A stretch of DNA of 64,000 bases from Tetraselmis striata (taxonomy: Eukaryota; Chlorophyta; Chlorodendrophyceae; Chlorodendrales; Chlorodendraceae): positions 1 to 64,000 of the forward strand of contig VCJN01000770.1 of NCBI GenBank assembly GCA_006384855.1. Direction: 5' to 3'. Numbering within the stretch: position 1 is the stretch's first letter; every line of letters starts with the position of its first letter. The position numbers and the translations under genes are program-made. The notes under the pieces are model-generated. The model saw nothing but the letters and a program-made list of their open reading frames with translations, ran no database searches and had not been told where the DNA came from. This document shows positions 23,308 to 35,005 of this stretch, piece by piece.

Positions 23308-24063
23308 CTTGAAAACCTCATTGTGACATTTCTACGATGATGGCCGTCCATGCCGCATCATTTCAGTTTTGAGTCGAAACCGCAAATACTCGTACCATCC
23401 ACAGAGCATAGATATACTACGCACTGCAAAAGGTCGACCGCAAATATGTGGGTACCCGGAAACCATACGAACACATCGTAGCAAGTGGTCACCGCCGCGA
23501 CCGCCTGCCCTCATCTCCAAAAGAAAACCCTAAAAGCCCAAAGCCTAAGACTGGTCGTTGGCGGTCGGTAGTGGCATGGGAGGACCTATTTGTCGGCAAC
23601 AACGCGGTGGGGTGCCCAAGGTCGGCCGGTGGCGCCGCCCGGCGCTGCATCACTACATGGCCTCACTTGCCACTCGGCAGCTCTGCTAAATGTTGCTTGC
23701 ATTGAGAAGCATGGGCGGGCGGGGGGGGGGGGGGGGGGGGGGGGTGAAGTCTCTCTATTATCCGCAATGCTAGGCGGATTGAGGGGTTATGCCCCTTACA
23801 CCTTCCTAAAATGAATAATTACAGTGGTGGATAATGCCCCCCCCCCAAAGCCATGGTCATAGTGTTGTACGAGGAGCTTAGCTCGAATCACTGTGTTGGC
23901 TTATGGGAGGGCGAATTCGGGATCTGGCCTTATTTGGAGGGTTGCACACTATGCACTTTAATTAGTGAACCTGTGCGGGTTCGTGCCGCCGGGCCGTAAG
24001 GCGGTTAGTCCGCTTAGCACAAAACGACTAAGCGGGAGTAAGTTGTAAGTAATTTCTAATTTG
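23308..24063. other. Stretch with no gene seen
   Basis: Contains long G (23720-23744) and C (23837-23847) homopolymers. The short frames look like chance openings. Confidence 0.5.
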
Positions 24064-24385
24064 TAATTACTGCAAAGAGGGTGCTACACTGCGGGAGCCC
24101 ATGAAGGCCGCCCCATACTGCGACCTAGCTTCGGGTGTTGAGTTTATACCCCCCCCCCCCCCCCAAACCCAATTCCTTACCGTGCGCATTGCTATCCGAA
24201 AACGTTCCAGTTGCAAAGCCAAGGCAAGAACGGAAAGCGACTTCGTGCGCACAAGTCAGGGATACCCACACTATACCGAGCGAGGGGATGTCTGTCACTG
24301 CATATATGATCTAACGCCGGTGTGTGGCACGACGACTCAATACTGGGAAAAGGAACCTTGGTGCGGACTTGATCAGCCTCTCAAT
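24064..24385 (+). repeat. Dispersed repeat with internal C-tract, copy 2
   Basis: Partner of 14494-14836; see that entry. Confidence 0.8.
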
Positions 24386-24593
24386 GCGAACCTCGCGCGC
24401 ACAAGCACGCGAAGCCGCTGCCGAAGGCAGCGATCCTAGCTGGAAGATGGCATGGGAGCTGGTGGTGGCTATCCCATGTAGCTCCCCGGCTGGGAACGCA
24501 AGGCTCACTGACGATTGGGTAGCCCGTATTGAAACATGGTACGTGGTACCGGTAACTTCACGGGCTGACACCAGGGTTGGACTGTAGTATCTA

Positions 24594-24885
24594 TTGCACT
24601 GCAGACTGCAGAAACTGCAGCTTGCAGTTAAGCTGCTGCACTGCAACTTGCAGTACTTCCCGAAAAGGGGCTGCAGTGCAATTACCCAAAGTGCACCAAA
24701 TATATATGCCCTTCACTGTCCCGCCCTTCCCTGTAATCAACAGTTTCAGTGCTACTACGGCCTGCACTGTAGCCTGCAGTACTGCAGCCTGTTGACTGCA
24801 GCCTGCACTGCAGCCTGCCTGCAGCCAACAGGACTGCACTACTGCAGCTTGCAGAACTGGAAAGTGGACTACTGCAACCCAACCT
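24594..24885. repeat. CTGCAG-rich degenerate repeat
   Basis: Dense in CTGCAG, CTGCACTGCA and CTTGCAG words over about 290 bp, upstream of RPL4. No fixed period, so it is a word-rich tract, not a clean tandem array. Confidence 0.75.
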
Positions 24886-25468
24886 AACGTTGAAACCCCC
24901 AGCATACCGCCGTACGGGTTACACCAGCAGTTAGCGTTGGGACAGCTAACCCTTACAAAATTGTTGGGACACCCGCCCATAAACATGTTACGGAATCATT
25001 ACGGGTTCAACCCCGGTGTAGTGACCCTACCTCCGTACCCTCTTCATACCCTGAATGTGCTCATTGATGGTGCTATACTCGATCCAGATATCGAGGAGAT
25101 TCTCAGTCGCAGCACACAGGAGGGAATACACTCGGACACATCTCGCTATAAATGACGAAGTCCCTGGAATTACGCCCAGAAAATTCCGCAAAACGAAATA
25201 TGTTCCCCAAAAAGAAATAACTGCACTTTACTAGCGGTACAGGTACAGTACTGTACTTAAATCCGAGGTACTGTATTTAATTGCGTCGCGCGTGTTGCGC
25301 GCGACGGCGGCCGCTCCGCCGCCACGCCGGCTCGCGCCTCGTCCGGCCCTCGCCAAGCGGCCCGCCTGTCTTGAGCCCGCGAGCACCCTAGACTCCACCC
25401 TCTTCTGCCTCCGGTGGCTGCCCCACCCGCACCCCTCGCCCCACCTGCAGCCCCGCTCAGACGCCACC

Positions 25469-27948
25469 ATGGCGGCCGCGCGCCCGATGGTCACCGTCCA
25501 GTCGGTGGATGGCTCCGCCTCCACCGAGCAGATCGCCCTGCCGGCGGTGTTCTCCGCGCCCCTGCGCTCCGACATCGTGGTGCAGGTGGGACTCTCGGAT
25601 CTGTACTTTACTGCTCTATGCGCACGCCGCCGCCGCCGCCGCCAGTTGCCCCCCGCCCGGCCAACCCACGCCTCCCCGCCTTCCCCGTCTCGTCCGCTGC
25701 CCCACTACCCCCGCATCGTCGCGGGCGCTCAGCTAGCGCACGCTTCATTAACACTGGGGGTGGTATAGCAGCTAGCGCGGAGGTGCAGGGCGGAGGCGGC
25801 GCTGGGCAGGGCTGCGGGGCTGAGGGCGCCCGAGGGCGGCCAGCCGGCGGCGCCAGTACGAGGCTCACACGATCGCTGCAGTTGCCGTCGCTCGCCAACG
25901 CCCGCTCCAGGGCTGGCGCCGTCGGAAGGGTTGAGCCGCTCCGCACTTATATGGTGCAAGCTCAGATTCCCGCTACTTGCGGGTCAGCAGTTATAAAGCT
26001 CCCGGCTGGGCCTCGCGCTGTTGCGTTTTCGTCTTCTTCTATCACTTCAATCTTGAAACAGCCTTTGAATTTGGTTGGGACGGAGACGTCGGAGCTGCGC
26101 AGCGGCACGCTCCCAGCCAGAAGTTTTGGTCCTAACGCGGGAGGGGGGTGGTGCTGACATAAGTGGTGGTTGAGGTTGAGCTGATTTTGCAGTGATAATA
26201 CTGGGTGTGTTTTGTCAGACGCTGGCTATGCCGATGGTGGACGGCTTATTGTGAGCGATTGTCTGCGCGGGCAGGTGCACACCGGCATGAACAAGAACGC
26301 CCGCCAGGCATACGCCGTCAAGTTTGCGGCCGGCATGCAGACCGCTGCCGAGTCCTGGGGCACTGGCCGCGCTGTGTCGCGTATCCCCCGCGTCCCCGGC
26401 GGCGGCACCCACCGCGCTGGCCAGGGTGCCTTCGGCAACATGTGCCGCGGCGGACGCATGTTTGCGCCCACCAAGACCTGGCGCCGCTGGCACCGCAAGA
26501 TCAACGTCAACCTCAAGCGCTACGCCGTGTGCAGCGCGATCGCCGCCTCCGCGGTGCCCGCGCTCGTCATGGCCCGTGGCCACAAGATTGACCAGGTACC
26601 CCCCCCCCCCCCTTCTCTCAGCTCTTCCCGCTCTCGCCCTAACTTCTGCCACCCGCCTGCCCCGGTTGTCAGCCACTATATGGCCCCTCTATACCTGTCT
26701 ACTTTCAGCAGCTGACTGGTAACGCCTCGCAACCTCTCACTTGGGCACAGCAGGCATGTGGTTTTGGATGTTTGTGAAAGGGGTGGGGGTAGGTTTGGGA
26801 AACGAGCCAGGGGGGTTGGGACAACCACGGTAGGCTGCAACTTGTCTGGAATTTATTATCTCCACAGGATTTGTTGGGCTGGATTGTTTTTGAAGGTCCC
26901 CAGGGGGCTCCAAGGGCATGTGGCTGAATGACCCCGCTTTTGCTTCCATACTGTCCATGGTTGCAGGTCCCCGAGATGCCCCTGGTGGTGTCCAACGACG
27001 CCGAGGGCCTGAAGAAGACCAGCAAGGCCCTGGCCGTCCTCTCTGCCATCGGCGCCCAGGATGACACCGAGAAGGCGCGCGCCAGCGTAAACCTTCGCCG
27101 CGGCAAGGGTAAGATGAGGAACCGCCGCTACATCGGCCGCAAGGGCCCCTGGTGGTGTACGCCGCCGACGAGGGTATCTCCAAGGCCTTCCGCAACCTGC
27201 CCGGTGTGGAGACCGCCTGCGTGGAGCGCCTCAACCTGCTGCAGCTCGCCCCCGGCGGCCACTTCGGCCGCTTTGTGATCTACACCAAGGGCGCTGTGGA
27301 GGCGCTGGACTCCATCTTTGGCACCACTGAGAAGGAGAGCGCGGTCAAGAAGGGCTTCAAGGTGCCCCGCGCCATGATGACTAACCCCGATGTGACCCGT
27401 ATCATCAACTCTGATGAGATCCAGTCCATTGTGAGCCAGCCCAAGGAGATCAAGAAGGGCAGCACCATGAAGAAGAACCCGCTCAAGAACTTGGGCGCCA
27501 TGATCAAGCTCAACCCTTACGCCAAGACCGCCAGGAGGCACGCCCTGCTGCTGCAGGTGAACCCCCCCCCCCCCCCCCCCCCTCCCGGGCCTTTTGCCCT
27601 TGTCCACGAATACATATCTAGGGTTCACGCATCTAGTTGTGCATATACAGGCCCAGGGTGTGGGTGTGAGGATGCCAAGGAGGCAGACTGGATACCTCCC
27701 CGAGCTGCTGTATGGGAGTGACCCACACTGGCTGACACGGCCCGCACACCGTATCTCCACAGGCCCAGCGCTCCGAGCTAAAGCAGAAGAAGCTGGAGAA
27801 CATGCGCAACGGCGTGTCCAACAAGCTGGGCAAGCCCGCGGCTGTCAAGAAGATCGGCAAGGACTTCATCGCCGCCCTCAGGAAGGAGCACGACTACGCT
27901 GGCCCCGACTACGAGGTGTTCTCCAACTGGCTCGGCCAGGACGCTTAG
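25469..27948 (+). CDS. RPL4: Ribosomal protein L4 (uL4), four exons
   Basis: Core protein of the large cytosolic ribosomal subunit, whose extended loop lines the exit tunnel. Exons are 25469-25585, 26275-26595, 26967-27556 and 27763-27948; introns are GT-AG. The product is about 404 residues, starting [11 protein letters not shown] in a good context (GCCACCATGG). It contains the hallmark [20 protein letters not shown], the [13 protein letters not shown] loop, [10 protein letters not shown], and [19 protein letters not shown], ending in GQDA-stop. The sequence is close to green algal L4. One base is missing near 27146-27151: CGCAAGGGCCCCTGG leaves the frame where [10 protein letters not shown] is expected, and the correct frame resumes at 27152. 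Everything else is conserved, so a sequence error in a C run or a very recent mutation is likely. Introns 2 and 3 begin with GT followed by long C runs. Confidence 0.95.
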
Positions 27949-28033
27949 GCGGCCGGCGCGGCTCTATCACCAGGCATATGACCAATCATTCCCCGGTGGA
28001 CCCTTTTTGGCCGGTCCCTGGCCGTGTCAGGAC

Positions 28034-28038
28034 TGTAA
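28034..28038 (+). terminator. Likely RPL4 polyadenylation signal TGTAA
   Basis: TGTAA lies 86 bp after the RPL4 stop. This is the usual chlorophyte signal, and placement fits a short 3' UTR. Confidence 0.5.
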
Positions 28039-29737
28039 CCATAGGGCTCTGCTGCATCCCCCTAACGCCTTCCTTCTACGGAACGATACTCACATCCAGC
28101 TGGGGCTCGCTGTGGGCTTGATATGCTGTACTGTGCCGAAAGGAATGTCCAAAAATTCTGGCAGCATGTACTGCTATATAAGGAATGTCTTTGTGACGGC
28201 GACGATTGGAATACCCCGGCAGCTCCCGAGTTGCTCGTATAACAGTAATTTGCAGTAGGTCAAGAGGGTCTCGTAGAGGGTGCGTCTTTCAGCCATATTG
28301 CTCCAAAAAATGGAAATACTGTACGCCTGCGATCTGATGAGCGCAGCCCACACTTGTTCCAGAATTAGGCATCACTTGCCTGGAAGCGCATGTAGCAAAT
28401 TCCAGGTAAATGCGGATCCCTCTCTCTCTCTCTCTCGCTCTGGGAGCATTGTTGGCCGCCCTGATAGATGCAAGGCTCTAATAGTGCTGCATGTCTGTGT
28501 ATACGCTCTGTTTCACCCCACACCTTGCAGAGTTAGTACTTGCCCGTATTAAAACATATGTTCATTGTTGATGCCAGCACTGATCACTTCCACAATCATT
28601 CTCATATAATTTCACTTGAATCAGGGACCAATTAGGAACTGATGCGCCATGGGCTGTGTATCATCGTCCAACCCTCATTTAGCTTCATATTGCCGAGCCC
28701 TAGCTTGTCTGGGCCAAGACGATGCGATGATCTGATGTTCCAGATGAAAACGCCGAGCATAGCTGGGTTTATCGTTCGCCAAACCCACTCAAGCCTGAAT
28801 GTTTGGACAGTTTTTTGTGAAACTTCGTCGTAGCTGTGTAGTCGCGATTTCCAACTACCAAGGTTGTGCTCTCGCTATGACTATTAAGTTTTCTCTCTCC
28901 CTCTCCCTCTCTCTCTTGCTGTGTGATACGAGCATCGAAGATTCACGCAGCACTTTGCATGCATCCGGCGGCCCCGAAGTGTGTGACGGGACAAGCATCT
29001 TTTACTTTATATGTAAGCGACGATATTGACGACCAGCGAGTCGCAAGAACACATGGACTTAGCACTGTTCCCGGCGCGGTCTTTCCTATGGCGCATTGGG
29101 CTGACGCAGCACGGCGGCAGTCACCCGGTAGTTTATTACAGGAAACTCAGGGCGGTCGGAGGTGATCTCACACTGTTGGTGTCTATCGAGAGCCCGGTGG
29201 TAAAATACTCACTGTCGCTAAAAATCCACCCTCGAAAGCGGGTTCGGGTCCTTGGGATATGTACACGGCGGCGCAAGACGCCATACGTCGGCCTGGGGCC
29301 GCCGTTAAGGCACGGTCGGCAAGTTGTTCGGCGCGATGCCGTCGATTCGTCGAGACCAATGCGGCTGGAAGGGCGAAGATGAATTGCGCTGCTGCTGCTG
29401 CTGCTGGTCAAGTGCCGCCGCGCGAGTAGTGGTGTACAGCAGCAGTAGCAAGTTTTATATTCGCACGTAACTAGGATTAACATACTAACCATACTCAACC
29501 TCCGAAAACTCGGCCGGGAAAAGTGGCACCTATGCTCTCACAGAAAATTCCGCAGTGAGGCAGCTGAGGTAAATGTCCCCAACGTCATCATTAGGGCTAG
29601 TGTCGCTCACACCACACTTATCTCTACTGTCGCTTCGCGAGATCAGCACATCTGCTCGCATGATTGTGCTGGGAGCGGAGGTGGCAGAGCACAGGGGCGC
29701 ATCCTGCTTCCGGACGGGCTCCACCTGCGAGACTGGG
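28039..29737. other. Gene-free stretch after RPL4
   Basis: No protein-like frame. Contains CT microsatellites (28423-28437 and 28890-28918) and a short CTG run (29389-29404). Confidence 0.55.
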
Positions 29738-29850
29738 GTGAATTACAAAAAGGGCAGTAACAAATCCACCTACTACTAAAAATCAACACAGCAAGCCGCC
29801 TAATAAAAGCCGCCCGCATCCCGCAAGAGGATGAGTGATGCACACACGGT
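29738..29850 (-). repeat. Tail repeat shared with 53822-53960, probably the 3' end of the non-LTR element
   Basis: ATTACAAAAAGG, AAGCCGCCTA and GCCCGCATCCCGCA occur in the same order at 53822-53960. It lies directly beyond the C-terminal coding end of the minus-strand retroelement, where its 3' UTR would be. The second site would then be a 5'-truncated copy. Confidence 0.5.
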
Positions 29851-29939
29851 GCAGAGTCCGGGCCTCGCGTGCACGTGTGTGTGAGGGTGATCCTCGGACG
29901 TGCTGTGCAGCTTCAACAACGGGATGGCAGAGGAATCTA

Positions 29940-32900
29940 CGCCAAATGATGATGAGGCAGCGAGCGCGCTCTCAAGCGGCCACCAACCTCAGGACCCCGA
30001 GCAAATCTCTTGCGAGCAAGGCCTCCTGGTGAGCCTGGGTGGTGCACCGAGTGCCCTGCGATGAGAGGGCACCCCAATCCGCAGCCAAGCATGCGATACC
30101 GCGCACTGTGCGGCGCACCCCCTTGCTCACCTCACCCACCGTGCCGAGCGAAGACCATGCCCGTGTACTCCGACATATCCAGGATGTCTCGAAGAGCACC
30201 CTTCTGTCCAGGCTCCGTGTTGTGCCACGCCGCATCCCGCGCTGCCAACCCCTGTTGTATGTCGCTTAACAGAGAGCGCTCAAACCGATCCACAGCCGTG
30301 GCCCGGGGCACTGGAGTGTACTTGATCGACCCCGTACCGCATAGTCTTGAACTCCAGCAACGTGCGTGGACTTCAAGCTCCAAGGATGATAGCTCCCGCT
30401 CACGACGTTGTACGCTGGAAAAGAGAGCTTTGCGTCCGGCACTAGGTCCTTGAGTTCATCCATGGGTACGGTGTTGCCGAGAGGCACTGCCTGCTTGAAC
30501 AAGTCATCATCCACCTCCCGCCGTACAACGATACCTAGGTCGTGAACACAGTGACCGCGGAAGGCGTCTTCGATAGCGTCGTGCTGTACACGCCAATGGG
30601 CGTCTCCATGCGCCGGGAGGTTCATGAGCGCGTCGCCGTATAGGTCAATATTGACAGGGATGTGCTCTATCGAGGGCAAAATGATCCGGCTCCCAACCAC
30701 CGGGGCCAAGCACGGGCTAGGCAGAAAGAAGTACCTAGCTGCGACCTCCCGCAGCTCATGCGGAGTCATGACGGTCCGCGCGGTGGAGATGGCTAATGTC
30801 CACATGCCTGGCGCCGCGTCGAGCTGGTTGAACAAGATCCGTTCCCTACATGTGACAGGGAGAGCGCACACCTCATTTCGAAGCCGAGAGTTGTTGGCCT
30901 GGTCTAGAAATGCCGTCAGCTGCTTTAGCGAGCACGACGAAGCCTCCACTTCCCGCTCCATCACGCGCGCATCTGCGTCGCCGAGATAGCCAGCAGTAGC
31001 CGCTTGGAGGCGGCCCCACGCCTCGCGCATCTCCGCGGCGTAGCTGTCCGACCCATGAGCATCGTTGAGGAAGTGGTCATACCGGCAGGCGGAAGAAGTT
31101 GCGTTGAAGCTGCCTCGGCCAAGTACGGACCCGAGCTGTGGGTCAAAGAAACCAGGGGTGGGGGTGTTGGTGCCGGAGTTCCTAGTCAGGAACCTTGGGA
31201 GGATGTCATTCGTGCAGCCGATAAAGGCGGCATCACGAACGGTAGCCATGCGGCGAGTGCCAGCGCCCTTCAACCGAGTGGGGATGGAGGTAAAGCGTGC
31301 TGCGCGCCCATGCCACTGCATCCTCGCTTGGTACCTCGCTCGCGAAGGTAGCCACCTCCGCTGCCATGGGGTCGGGGTCGTGCAAAAGCTCCGCCAGGAA
31401 ATTGGTGACCACCGGATCGGTGTCGGTGCCGTACGTGGAGGAATCAAAAGAGACCCCTTGCACCCGTTCGACCGCCCCGAGGACGGTGGCATCCACCGCC
31501 TCCGCAAAGGCCTCCACCTCGGACGGGAGGCAATTGCGGAGCCAATACCCCGCCCTGTGTTGCATGCAATGCTTGAGCAGGGCCGATGCGTGGTGATGCA
31601 TGGCGTGGGTGTACCGACGGCTGTGCTTGGCAGATAGGAGCTTGCTCATGCGAGCGTCCACCTCCTCTCGTAGCTCCTATGACTTGCCGCGCATGTATGC
31701 CTGCACATACTGTGGCGATCCGAGCGGCACGTTGAGGACCGCGATGCCGTGATGGCCATCTAGCTCGGGCCTCTCGATGTCGGCCGGAGCCTCACGCCGC
31801 GCGGCCTCCATGTCTGCGATGTACGCCTCATCTTGTCGAAGCGCACCTCTAGCCCCACGGACGCCTTGATGGACGTGCGGAAGGCGTGAAGAGCCGGCCA
31901 AAGGTGCTCTGGGAGGCCCACCAAAAATCCATCGTCGGCGTTGAAGCGCGCCGCCCCGTCAGTGACCGCCGACGTGATGTCACATTGCTGCACCTCGGGG
32001 TGAATCGCGACGCAAAAGGAACTCGTGGCCAACGGTGCGCCCTGTTGCACGCACGCCGTCCTCCGACCGCAGAGGGGCGGACCGGTCGTCCATGACCAGA
32101 TACGAATCCGTGGAGAGGGAGGCTAGGAGCGCATGGGTGACAGGATGTAGTGGAGAGCAATCGATGTGGCATTGGATGATGGTGCGGCGCCATGCCTCAT
32201 TGTAAGCGTTGTGAAGGTCGGTGTGGACGATGACGGCACGTGGATGGGCCAAGCTTCTCGGCGATGAGCCGGGCGCCGTGGACCAGCATAGAGTCACCCG
32301 CGGGAATGCCAACGCCGAGCTGAGATGGAGCAAGCACCGACACATATGCCTCGCTCCTTCATGTTGTCCACCATTGCCCGCTCCGCTGCGTGCTGCTCCG
32401 CCTCCCCGACTGCCACATGCCGCACGTCCGGGGCCCTCCCCTCGCCTAGCTTCTTAACAAGTGCCACGAGCCTACCAGAGGCGAAGAGCCGGTTGAACCA
32501 CCCGGGCAGGCGACCTTGAGGACATGGAGGCGACCTCCGACATGGCGCGGACCGCCGCAGGCCCGGACGCCGGGGCGTAGTCGCCCACCAAGAAGCGGAG
32601 ATACTCGTTGCGCATGCCTGAGGGCCCCGCCGCCACGTGCTGCTTAATTTGTTGATTTGTACGTCACGCGCAAGTCCACCGTCAGGGCGGCCTCGTCGAC
32701 CGGGATGTCTTACGCGGCGTCTGGGATTGGGTGGCTACGGAACGGGTGTTTGTCGCGCAGCTGGGCGAGGATAACAGGATCGGATACTTAGGTCGCCCAT
32801 AGCCTTAGAAGATAGTCGGCCCGCCGCTCGGGAGAGCTCTCCGTCCTCCACCAACGCCACAACGTTGTCCGTGGTGCCCACGAGCAACGCCGCAAAGAGA

Positions 32901-33040
32901 TCGGCGTCCGTTCGGCGCTGGCGGGCATGTCCGGCCTCAATAGTGCGCCTCGGTGCGCGCGTCGTCCCATGAGCCGCGCACGAGTTCGGTCATGCGCCTC
33001 TCCGCGAAAGCCCGGAAGTCATGCGAGACTGCTAGGAGAT
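29940..33040 (-). mobile_element. Decayed non-LTR-like retroelement with reverse transcriptase and C-terminal restriction-like endonuclease
   Basis: Runs on the minus strand in several frames. In order: an N-terminal part (FRAFAERRMTELVRGSWDD near 33030, LVEDGELSRAA near 32840); a thumb-proximal AAGPSGMRNEYLRF near 32630; the RT domain with VIVHTDLHNAYNEAWRR (32240-32190), QGAPLATSSFCVAIHP (32047-31998) and the catalytic FNADDGFLVG (31950-31920); and a 413-codon frame 30266-31507. In its tail, LVPDAKLSF and then, in a neighbouring frame near 30370, LEFKTMRYG resemble a PD-(D/E)XK nuclease. A conserved-looking C-terminal helix-rich part follows to about 29940. At least five frame changes are needed, so it is dead. 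The family resembles RT proteins with a QQGDPLGP motif and a nuclease tail seen in algae and animals; clade not assigned. Confidence 0.75.
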
Positions 33041-33159
33041 ACTACTGGTCCGGATACCGGTGCGTAGTGTGGGCGTCAAATCCTACATGCCGCTCTGCAG
33101 CACTTACACCCTACGAATTTGATTCCTGACTTAAAAGAGTTATCAAACCATAATTACAT

Positions 33160-34150
33160 GCGCTAGACGCAACATTCAAGAAATCCACACAGAAATCCAG
33201 AAGGAAATCCAGAAGGAAATCTAGCTACGGGCCAACATAGGCGGGAACCGCCATGGTAGCCACCGACAAGGCATCGCCACCAGCCAGCCGCCGCTCCACG
33301 CTGTAGGGACGCTCTCCCCAGCACACAATTCCGGGCCACTCCAATAGCGGCACTAGGCCGAATGTAATGTGAAGGCGCCGACAGGAAAGGAGCTTCGAAG
33401 TTGAGGTCTCGCAGCAAGGAGCGGAACTGGGGGGGGGTCCAACCCAGAACGGGGCGCCACGGGCGTGCAACAGACGCAGGCCACCCAACGCCAGATGCGC
33501 CGCCAGCTCGGTCGCGTCCTTTTCCGCCAAACGTAGAACGCCTTCCCCAGCACAACATCCCGGGCCACTCCAATAGCGGCGCTGAGCCGAATGTAATTTG
33601 GAGGCGCCAACATGACAGGAAGGGAGAAAGTGCTCAACGAGTAGGGAATGCAGAGCCGACCGGGCCAGCAACGACGTAAGAGGCCGGTGTCCAACGCGCT
33701 TTGTTCCGCCCAGCGCCACATCCGCCGCCAGCTCGGTCGCGTCCCCTTCCGCCGAACGTAGAACTCCCTTCCAAGCACAACATCCCGGGCCACTCCAATA
33801 GCGGCACTAGGCCGAATGTGATGTGGAGGCGCCGACGGGACAGGAAGGGAGAGGGTGCTCAAAGAACAGCGAACATGGACTTGACCGGGCCAGCAACGAC
33901 GTAAGACGCCGGTGTCCAGCGCACGTTGTTCCGCCCAACGCCAGATCCGCCGCCAGCTCGGTCGCGTCCCCTTCCGCCGAACGTAGAACTCCCTTCCCAA
34001 CACAACATCCCGGGCCACTCCAATAGCGGCACTAGGCCGAATGTGATGTGGAGGCGCCGACAGGACATGAAGGGAGAGGGTGCTCGGAGAACAGCGAACG
34101 GGGACTTGACCGGACCAGCACCGAGGTAAGACGCCTTTGTCCAGCTCACA
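33160..34150. repeat. Tandem array of about 226-bp units, four copies
   Basis: GGGCCACTCCAATAGCGGC recurs at 33333, 33562, 33786 and 34012 (periods 229, 224 and 226). The first unit has a longer left part that begins ATTACATGCGCTAGACGC. The same left end and one and a half units occur at 54768-55480. Open frames on both strands come from the repeat and do not hold a fixed phase, so I see no gene. Confidence 0.9.
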
Positions 34151-35005
34151 CTAGCTACTGCTCCTCCACGGCAGTGGCAGCACGGCGGGCGGGGCCAAGG
34201 CTACCAAGGCGCCACCCGTGCACGATCCCCGCCCCCACCCCCAGCCGGGGGTGGAGGCGGAGGAAGGGCCCGCGATTCCGAGGGCCGAGGACGGTCGTCG
34301 GGCCCGCCCAGGCGGCGGTGGGTCATCAAACCATGCTATCTGCTGCGACTACCGACCATATCAGATACTGATGCTCTAGCGACTGGTCATATTCTGGCAC
34401 CTGGTGCCGGTACAGCCCAGCAGGCAGCAGCGCATCATCAGCATACGATAGCATGAGTAGTTCTAACAGTACATAAGGATTATTGCTTACTATTATGCAG
34501 CTCCCCGGGTCGGTATAAAACAAAAAATACTATTAAAAAAAAATATTAATAAAAAATATTATAATCCTTACCCGTAGTCGCGTACCATCGCGTACATTTG
34601 GCGGCGCGATTAACTCGTATCTACCACGAGCATGATGCGCCACGTCTTCGTAATAAAGATAATAGCTCGCACGTTTTCAGCAATTTTCAAGAAGCTGGTT
34701 AAAACCATCCTACGGCTTTCATCCCTAGGCGGGAAGTCCTCGACACTCACGTTGTAAATCGCATGGCTGAAAGGCAGCGGCGGCGGCGGCGGCGCCAATA
34801 TGAGCGTGTACTTTAGTTGATGTTTCGATCCCTTCGCGCGCGCGCGGGTCCATGGCTGTGCTAGGCTGCCGCGCGGGCCGGGTAGCCGCCGCCCCCGCAC
34901 GCCGCTCTTGGGACGGACCGCCGCCACAGATTCTCCCCTTTCAACATTTTCCCCACCGAGTGCCCCGTTGCGCTCGACCACCTCTCCCTCTACCAACTCG
35001 ACACA
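34151..35005. promoter_or_regulatory. Upstream region of EFL, no gene seen
   Basis: AT-rich near 34530-34580, then GC-rich and C/T-rich before the ATG at 35006. No clear TATA box at a useful spacing. The promoter probably lies in the last few hundred bases, but no element can be named. Confidence 0.35.

Noticed and set aside
25414-26157. 247-codon frame overlapping RPL4 exon 1 and intron 1
   Set aside because: Out of phase with the conserved exon and of low complexity (Pro/Ala/Arg).
31065-31637. Plus-strand frames over the non-LTR element
   Set aside because: Antisense shadows of the minus-strand coding sequence.
33353-34018. 221-codon minus frame with repeated segments
   Set aside because: Produced by the 226-bp array; the unit length is not a multiple of three and the phase drifts.
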